Shown: positions 58,371-64,000 of the stretch, piece after piece
How positions within the stretch are numbered: the stretch's first letter is position 1
Layout: every line of letters begins with the position of its first letter
NCBI GenBank assembly: GCA_016765535.1
Contig: JAESPQ010000052.1
Span: 26,110-90,109, forward strand
Reading direction: 5' to 3'
Origin: Alteromonadaceae bacterium
GTDB lineage: Bacteria > Pseudomonadota > Gammaproteobacteria > Enterobacterales > Alteromonadaceae
Length of the DNA stretch: 64,000 bases
Position numbers and translations under genes: made by a program
The notes under the pieces: generated by a model
Told to the model about the DNA's origin: nothing
Database searches by the model: none
Seen by the model: the letters and a program-made list of their open reading frames with translations, nothing else

Positions 58371-60596
58371 ATGAATAAAACAATGAACAAACAAACTCAA
58401 GCGAATAATGAAACATCTTGCTGTGGCTCTTGTTCAAGTATGCCACTTGCCAATAGAAAAACTGTGGAAAAACCAATAGTTCCGCCATTGAAAGCCAATA
58501 AAAATACTCAAACGACAAAACTGCGCATTCAACAAATGGATTGTCCTACTGAAGAAGGCCTTATTCGTAAAAAATTTCAACAAAACCCGCAAGTGCTCGA
58601 TTTACAATTCAACCTCATGCAACGTTCTTTAACCGTTAACCATAAAAAAGATGCTTTGCCTAATATTATTAAAGCGATAAGTGATCTTGGTTTTACTGCC
58701 GAAGTTATTAATGGTGAAAATGACAATAAAACAATTTCAGCACCCAAAATATCTTGGTGGCCATTAATTGCAGCGGGAATACTTGCTCTGTCTTCAGAAG
58801 CGGTTAACTGGTTTAATGGTGCTAACTGGCTATCGGCAATTTTTGCTATTTTTGCCATCGCCATTAGTGGCACCAGTACCTATAAAAAAGGCTGGTTAGC
58901 CATTAGTACCGGTAATTTAAATATAAATGCCTTAATGAGTGTTGCGGTAACTGGTGCGCTGTTTATTGGACAGTGGCCTGAAGCGGCTATGGTAATGGTG
59001 TTATTTACTATTTCAGAATTATTGGAAGCTAAATCACTTGATCGCGCGCGCAATGCTATTACTGGATTATTACAACTTACCCCTGAAACCGTTAATGTGC
59101 AGCAAAGTAATGGAGAATGGCTAAAAACACCAGCAAAATCAACCATACTTGAAAGTATCGTCAGAGTTAGCCCTGGTGAACGGGTTGGTTTAGATGGCGA
59201 AATAATTTCTGGACGCTCAACCATAGATCAAGCACCGATCACGGGAGAAAGTTTACCTATAGAGAAAACGGTGGGAGATAAAGTCTTTGCTGGCACTATT
59301 AATCAATCAGGATCATTCGAATATAAGGTGACTGCCACCGCAAACAACACCACCGTTGCTCGTATCATTCACGCGGTCGAGCAAGCACAAGGCTCAAAAG
59401 CACCAACCCAGCGTTTTGTCGATAAATTTGCTCAAATTTATACACCGATAGTCTTTTTTATCGCCCTAGCAGTCGCCGTTATTATGCCATTATTTTATCA
59501 AGGCAGCTGGTTCGACTGGATTTATAAAGCATTAGTTATACTTGTTATCGCTTGCCCTTGTGCTTTGGTTATTTCTACTCCCGTAACCATAGTCAGTGGT
59601 TTAGCGGCTGCTGCACGTAAAGGTATTCTCATTAAAGGTGGAGTGTATTTAGAGCAAGGTAGAAACATTACTTGGTTAGCGTTAGACAAAACAGGCACCA
59701 TAACTTACGGCAAACCGAAACAAACCAATTTTATCGCTATAGATACTGCCCAAAGTGATCATTATCGACAACTAGCAGCAAGCCTCGCTGACCGTTCTGA
59801 TCACCCAGTATCACAAGCTATTGCCCAACAAGCTAAAACAGACAACATTACTTTACAAGAAGTAACAGAATTTGAGGCTTTAATCGGCACAGGAGTACAA
59901 GGCAAAATTAATGATAAAAGCTACTATTTAGGTAATCAACGTTTATTAAAAACATTAAATATTAAAAATGTGCCACTTGAACAACAAATTAAAAACTTAG
60001 AACAACAAGGTAAGACCGTGGTTATACTAACCGATAATAGCCAAGTACAGGCATTATTTGCGGTTGCAGACACCATTAAAGAACACAGTAAAAAAGCCAT
60101 TGCACAACTGCATAGCATGAATATAAAAACCATTATGTTAACAGGCGACAATCAATTTACGGCGCAAGCCATTGCCCAGCAAGCAGGCATTGATCAAGCC
60201 AAAGGCGAACAACTGCCCGCAGATAAGTTGAATGTAATAACCCAATTATCTGCACAAGGTACAGTGGCTATGGTGGGCGATGGCATTAATGATGCGCCAG
60301 CATTAGCACAAGCAGATATTGGTTTTGCCATGGGCGCAATGGGCACAGATACCGCCATTGAAACGGCTGATGTAGCACTAATGGACGATGATTTAACTAA
60401 AATTGCTAGTTTCATTAAACTCTCAAAAAGTACCCATCAATTATTGCTGCAAAATATAGTTTTTGCGCTGTGCATTAAGGTAGTTTTCTTTGCACTAACA
60501 CTCATGGGACTAGCAACAATGTGGATGGCTGTTTTTGCTGATGTGGGAACAAGTTTATTAGTGGTCGCTAACGGTTTGAGATTATTGAAGAAGTAG
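58371..60596 (+). CDS. Heavy metal translocating P-type ATPase (CadA/ZntA-like)
   Basis: IACPCALVISTP, LDKTGTITYGKP, MVGDGINDAPALAQAD. Confidence 0.95.
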   Translation: MNKTMNKQTQANNETSCCGSCSSMPLANRKTVEKPIVPPLKANKNTQTTKLRIQQMDCPTEEGLIRKKFQQNPQVLDLQFNLMQRSLTVNHKKDALPNIIKAISDLGFTAEVINGENDNKTISAPKISWWPLIAAGILALSSEAVNWFNGANWLSAIFAIFAIAISGTSTYKKGWLAISTGNLNINALMSVAVTGALFIGQWPEAAMVMVLFTISELLEAKSLDRARNAITGLLQLTPETVNVQQSNGEWLKTPAKSTILESIVRVSPGERVGLDGEIISGRSTIDQAPITGESLPIEKTVGDKVFAGTINQSGSFEYKVTATANNTTVARIIHAVEQAQGSKAPTQRFVDKFAQIYTPIVFFIALAVAVIMPLFYQGSWFDWIYKALVILVIACPCALVISTPVTIVSGLAAAARKGILIKGGVYLEQGRNITWLALDKTGTITYGKPKQTNFIAIDTAQSDHYRQLAASLADRSDHPVSQAIAQQAKTDNITLQEVTEFEALIGTGVQGKINDKSYYLGNQRLLKTLNIKNVPLEQQIKNLEQQGKTVVILTDNSQVQALFAVADTIKEHSKKAIAQLHSMNIKTIMLTGDNQFTAQAIAQQAGIDQAKGEQLPADKLNVITQLSAQGTVAMVGDGINDAPALAQADIGFAMGAMGTDTAIETADVALMDDDLTKIASFIKLSKSTHQLLLQNIVFALCIKVVFFALTLMGLATMWMAVFADVGTSLLVVANGLRLLKK

Positions 60597-60755
60597 GGTT
60601 TTAAAATAAAAACAATATAAAAACAATATAAAAAGCAGTCAAATGATAATATATTAATCTAAAAAACACTTGAAAAATTATTTTAATCTGCTTACTTGGC
60701 AAGTGTTTTTAAAATTGCTAAAACTATTGTCTCATCGTTAAAAAAGGACAGTAAA

Positions 60756-61175
60756 ATGGTATTTCATGCTCATGGTAATTATAATTTAAGCTTTGAAAAC
60801 AATATATTACATATAGATGCTCAAGGGCCTTTTAACGAAACTGTATTAGAGAATTTTCATCAAGATGCCTTAGCGATAATCGAAAAAAACAAAGCAAAAC
60901 AATGGGCAAGCTTAGTGACTTATCATGGTAATGGCATTTTTACACCCGATGCCGAAGACGCTTTAGTAAAGTTAATAAAAAATAGAGCACGTCATGGTAT
61001 GATCGCCAATGCTAGCGTGTTAAAAGAAAGTATTCATCCTGATTTGCAACAAACACAGTTAGCCCGCGTTTATCAAGCCGCCAAAATTCGTAGCCACTTT
61101 TTTAGTGAAGAAAACAGCGCTAAAAACTGGTTAAAGCAATATTTAAAAGAAAATTCTGTGTCAATAAAAAATTAG
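60756..61175 (+). CDS. Hypothetical protein (SpoIIAA/STAS-like)
   Basis: Start MVFHAHGNYNLSFENN preferred; track start 60696. Confidence 0.55.
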   Translation: MVFHAHGNYNLSFENNILHIDAQGPFNETVLENFHQDALAIIEKNKAKQWASLVTYHGNGIFTPDAEDALVKLIKNRARHGMIANASVLKESIHPDLQQTQLARVYQAAKIRSHFFSEENSAKNWLKQYLKENSVSIKN

Positions 61176-61265
61176 CGGCTTGGTATACCTAAACTTAAAT
61201 ATAAGAACACAAAGGTGAAATTTCCTTTGTGTTTATTCTATAAATAATATTTTTAGAGTTTAAAG

Positions 61266-62561
61266 CTATTTTTCGAGTAAATCTGCAATAGTTGCAATGC
61301 CTTGACAAGTTGCGCCTGCTGCCCACATGTTATTAGCATTACTGTGATAAAGTGACGCTAAATCAAAATGTAACCACCCTTGCCCATTATTAGGGACAAA
61401 GCGTGATAAAAATCCAGCGGCATTACTCGCACCACCAGCGCCACCACCCGGTTGTGGACGACTATTAGCCGTATCGGCAAAAGCAGACGGACATTTTTCT
61501 TGATGCCAAGTCGCTAACGGTAATTGCCACAATAATTCATTGTTGTTATCTGCCACTGCTTTGGCGTGAGCAGCCAAAGGTTGATCTAACGAAAATAACG
61601 CAATGTAATCACCACCAGTCGCACCAACCGCAGCGCCCGTTAGGGTAGCCGCATTAATAATACGTTTACTGCCCGTATCACTTGCTGCTAACAAACCATC
61701 AGCTAATACAATACGTCCTTCAGCATCAGTATTTGCTACTTCCATGGTAACACCATTTTTATACGTTAAAATATCACCTAATTTATAAGCCTCACCATTT
61801 ACTAAGTTTTCAGCACAACACAAAAACAGTTTAACTCGTTGTTGCAAACCATTTTTAATGGCTAATGCTAACGCGCCTGTAACAACCGCCGCTCCGCCCA
61901 TATCGCATTTCATGTCAAACATGCCAACACTACTTTTTAAGCTATAACCACCGCTGTCAAAAGTAATACCTTTACCGACTAAACTTGTCGTCACAGGCGC
62001 ATTTTGATCACCCGTTGGGTTATAATCAACAATCAGCATGCAAGGCTTATTTACACTAGCTTTACCGACATGATAAATACCCGTCCAGCCCTGTTGTTTT
62101 AAATCTTCACCAATAATTGTTTGAATAGTTACTTGTTGTGGTGCTTGCTCTTTTATAAAATTAGCGGCTAATTCAGCTAGTTTTTCAGGATAGAGCTGCG
62201 CAGGTGTTTGGTTAACTAAATCACGCGACCATGCGTAAACCGCTAATTTATTGTTAAGCTTAGTAACTTGTTCATCAGAACCCGTAAATTCTACTGCCGT
62301 TAACTTATTTACACAGGTAAAACCTAACGCAAAAGCCCACTGACTTGCTTCGTCCCAATTATCTCCACTTAAAACAGCTTGTTGAACTTTTAAACCTTCA
62401 ATTTTTCGTGCTGCTTGCTGAATTTTACGCAATGGATGTATTTCTTTTTCTTCAACAAAAATTTCAATATCGTTATTGATAAATTGAATAGTATTATCAG
62501 TTTGCCAATTATTTTTTGAGTTTGAAGTGCTAACTAAACGAATATGAGTAATTAATGTCAT
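61266..62561 (-). CDS. pepB: M17 leucyl aminopeptidase family protein (PepB-like)
   Basis: NTDAEGRIVLADGL, VGKGITFDSGGYSLKSSVGMFDMKCDMGGAA. Confidence 0.9.
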   Translation of the reverse strand: MTLITHIRLVSTSNSKNNWQTDNTIQFINNDIEIFVEEKEIHPLRKIQQAARKIEGLKVQQAVLSGDNWDEASQWAFALGFTCVNKLTAVEFTGSDEQVTKLNNKLAVYAWSRDLVNQTPAQLYPEKLAELAANFIKEQAPQQVTIQTIIGEDLKQQGWTGIYHVGKASVNKPCMLIVDYNPTGDQNAPVTTSLVGKGITFDSGGYSLKSSVGMFDMKCDMGGAAVVTGALALAIKNGLQQRVKLFLCCAENLVNGEAYKLGDILTYKNGVTMEVANTDAEGRIVLADGLLAASDTGSKRIINAATLTGAAVGATGGDYIALFSLDQPLAAHAKAVADNNNELLWQLPLATWHQEKCPSAFADTANSRPQPGGGAGGASNAAGFLSRFVPNNGQGWLHFDLASLYHSNANNMWAAGATCQGIATIADLLEK

Positions 62562-62642
62562 GTAATATCCTAAATTTTTATGAGGGAGGGATAAATAATT
62601 TACGTTATGATAACGCTAAATAAAAACGATAAATAGTCGGTA

Positions 62643-63362
62643 ATGATGGAACTATCTTTAAAACCTGCCACTTTAATTAAACGCTATAAACGCTTTCTTG
62701 CCGATGTGATCCTTGAAGATGGTACTAAAACCACTATGCATGTTGCTAATACAGGTGCGATGACAGGCTGCGCTGAATCGGGTGATACTATTTGGTATAG
62801 CACATCAAGCAATTCTAAGCGTAAATATCCTTTTAGTTGGGAGTTAACGCAAACCCAGTCTGATGATTTTATTTGTGTTAATACTCTTCGCGCCAACCAA
62901 CTTGTTGCCCAAGCACTAAAAAATAACGTTATTACAGAGTTAAGAGGATATGAAAAGATTATTCCTGAAAAAAAATATGGCAGAGAAAATAGTAAAATAG
63001 ACTTTTTTTTGAGTGATAATAGTAATGCACTAACCGATGCTTATGTGGAAGTAAAAAGCGTCACCTTACTTGATGAATCATCTAGTAGTGAACTCCCCAA
63101 CAATGGGCAAGGCTATTTTCCTGACACAGTGAGTACCAGAGGACAAAAACATTTACGAGAATTAATTGAAATGGTAGAACAAGGCAAGCGCGCAGTGTTG
63201 TTATTCGCTATTTTGCATTCAGGTATTCAATCAGTAAAAGCGGCAGCGCATATCGATAAAAAATACGCTGATTTATTAATTCTCGCTCAAGCCAAAGGCG
63301 TTGAAGTATTAACCTATAAAGCTAACATATCAACGCATAAAATAGTTCTACAATCGTTGTAA
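62643..63362 (+). CDS. sfsA: SfsA (sugar fermentation stimulation) family protein
   Basis: [54 protein letters not shown]. Confidence 0.95.
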   Translation: MMELSLKPATLIKRYKRFLADVILEDGTKTTMHVANTGAMTGCAESGDTIWYSTSSNSKRKYPFSWELTQTQSDDFICVNTLRANQLVAQALKNNVITELRGYEKIIPEKKYGRENSKIDFFLSDNSNALTDAYVEVKSVTLLDESSSSELPNNGQGYFPDTVSTRGQKHLRELIEMVEQGKRAVLLFAILHSGIQSVKAAAHIDKKYADLLILAQAKGVEVLTYKANISTHKIVLQSL

Positions 63363-63369
63363 TAAATGG

Positions 63370-63786
63370 TTATTCAATACAAACTTCTGTACTTCCAGCT
63401 AAATCAGCTTTTTTTTTCTCGTACATAGACTGGATCCAAACAAGCTGTTTTTTTAAGGTGTTCGCAGTAAAAGGTTTAACAATAAACCCCGTCACTTTCG
63501 CTTCGATTAACGATTTTATTTTCTTTTGATCATCTTCACATGACACCATCAATACAGGTAATTGTTTTAATTTTTCATTATAACGAACACGCTCAAGTAA
63601 CTGCTTACCATTAATATTAGGCATGTAATAATCAGTGATTAACAAATCATAATGCCCTTTTTTTAATTTATCTAATGCCTGAACACCATCCGCGGCTTCA
63701 TCAAGATCGTTATAACCAAGATCTCGCAGCATGTGCATCATTACATGGCGCATCGAAATCATGTCATCAACTACTAATATTTTCAT
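63370..63786 (-). CDS. CheY-like single-domain response regulator
   Basis: KILVVDDMISMRHVMMHMLRDLGY, LLITDYYMPNING, GFIVKPFT. Confidence 0.93.
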   Translation of the reverse strand: MKILVVDDMISMRHVMMHMLRDLGYNDLDEAADGVQALDKLKKGHYDLLITDYYMPNINGKQLLERVRYNEKLKQLPVLMVSCEDDQKKIKSLIEAKVTGFIVKPFTANTLKKQLVWIQSMYEKKKADLAGSTEVCIE

Positions 63787-64000
63787 GTTGGGGTAAATTC
63801 CCTTTAGCTGCTTAAGAATTATTTATACTATCTAATTTATTAATATAGATTATATTTTAAGCTGTAGCCAACATCCAGATCATAAAATTTTTAAAAAAAT
63901 CATAAATTTTATTGACTCGCACCTACAAAAGCTGCTAAAAGAACTTGCTTGTAGCAAAGGTCAATAATGATAATGAAGCACAAACAACATAACTCTTTGT

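Overview
Gammaproteobacterial chromosome segment, Alteromonadales-like by gene content. The backbone carries metabolic genes, a MacAB-like exporter, a coaE/pilDCB/pilA cluster, dusA, a psp-like operon, mrcB, hrpB, an AGCS symporter, thpR, a MerR/P-type ATPase pair, pepB, sfsA and a CheY-like regulator. Two accessory insertions stand out. (1) A ~25.9 kb island (about 27125-53065) has split the resident hrpB near its 3' end. The main hrpB ORF (53060-55672) ends with an aberrant tail (...HYPKLRCTFGC*), and the missing canonical tail (HYWPDDPVNAKATNKTKRHIKE*) is readable about 26 kb away, next to mrcB. The island ends carry repeated GTTGACAC motifs (five at the left, two inverted at the right). 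It encodes three overlapping tyrosine-recombinase-like proteins plus a small fourth protein at one end. Its cargo is a second full-length HrpB-like helicase, a PHP/ATPase TrlF-like protein, a type I R-M system with a Cys-repeat HsdR, a serine recombinase, a small-gene cluster and an unrecognised two-gene operon with a PD-(D/E)XK-like protein. (2) A short insertion carrying a fic gene lies between a 45-bp partial copy of the dusA 5' end and intact dusA, with a 70-bp-period operator-like repeat array upstream of fic. No rRNA, tRNA or CRISPR array was recognised. All family calls come from reading the translated sequences; no searches were run.
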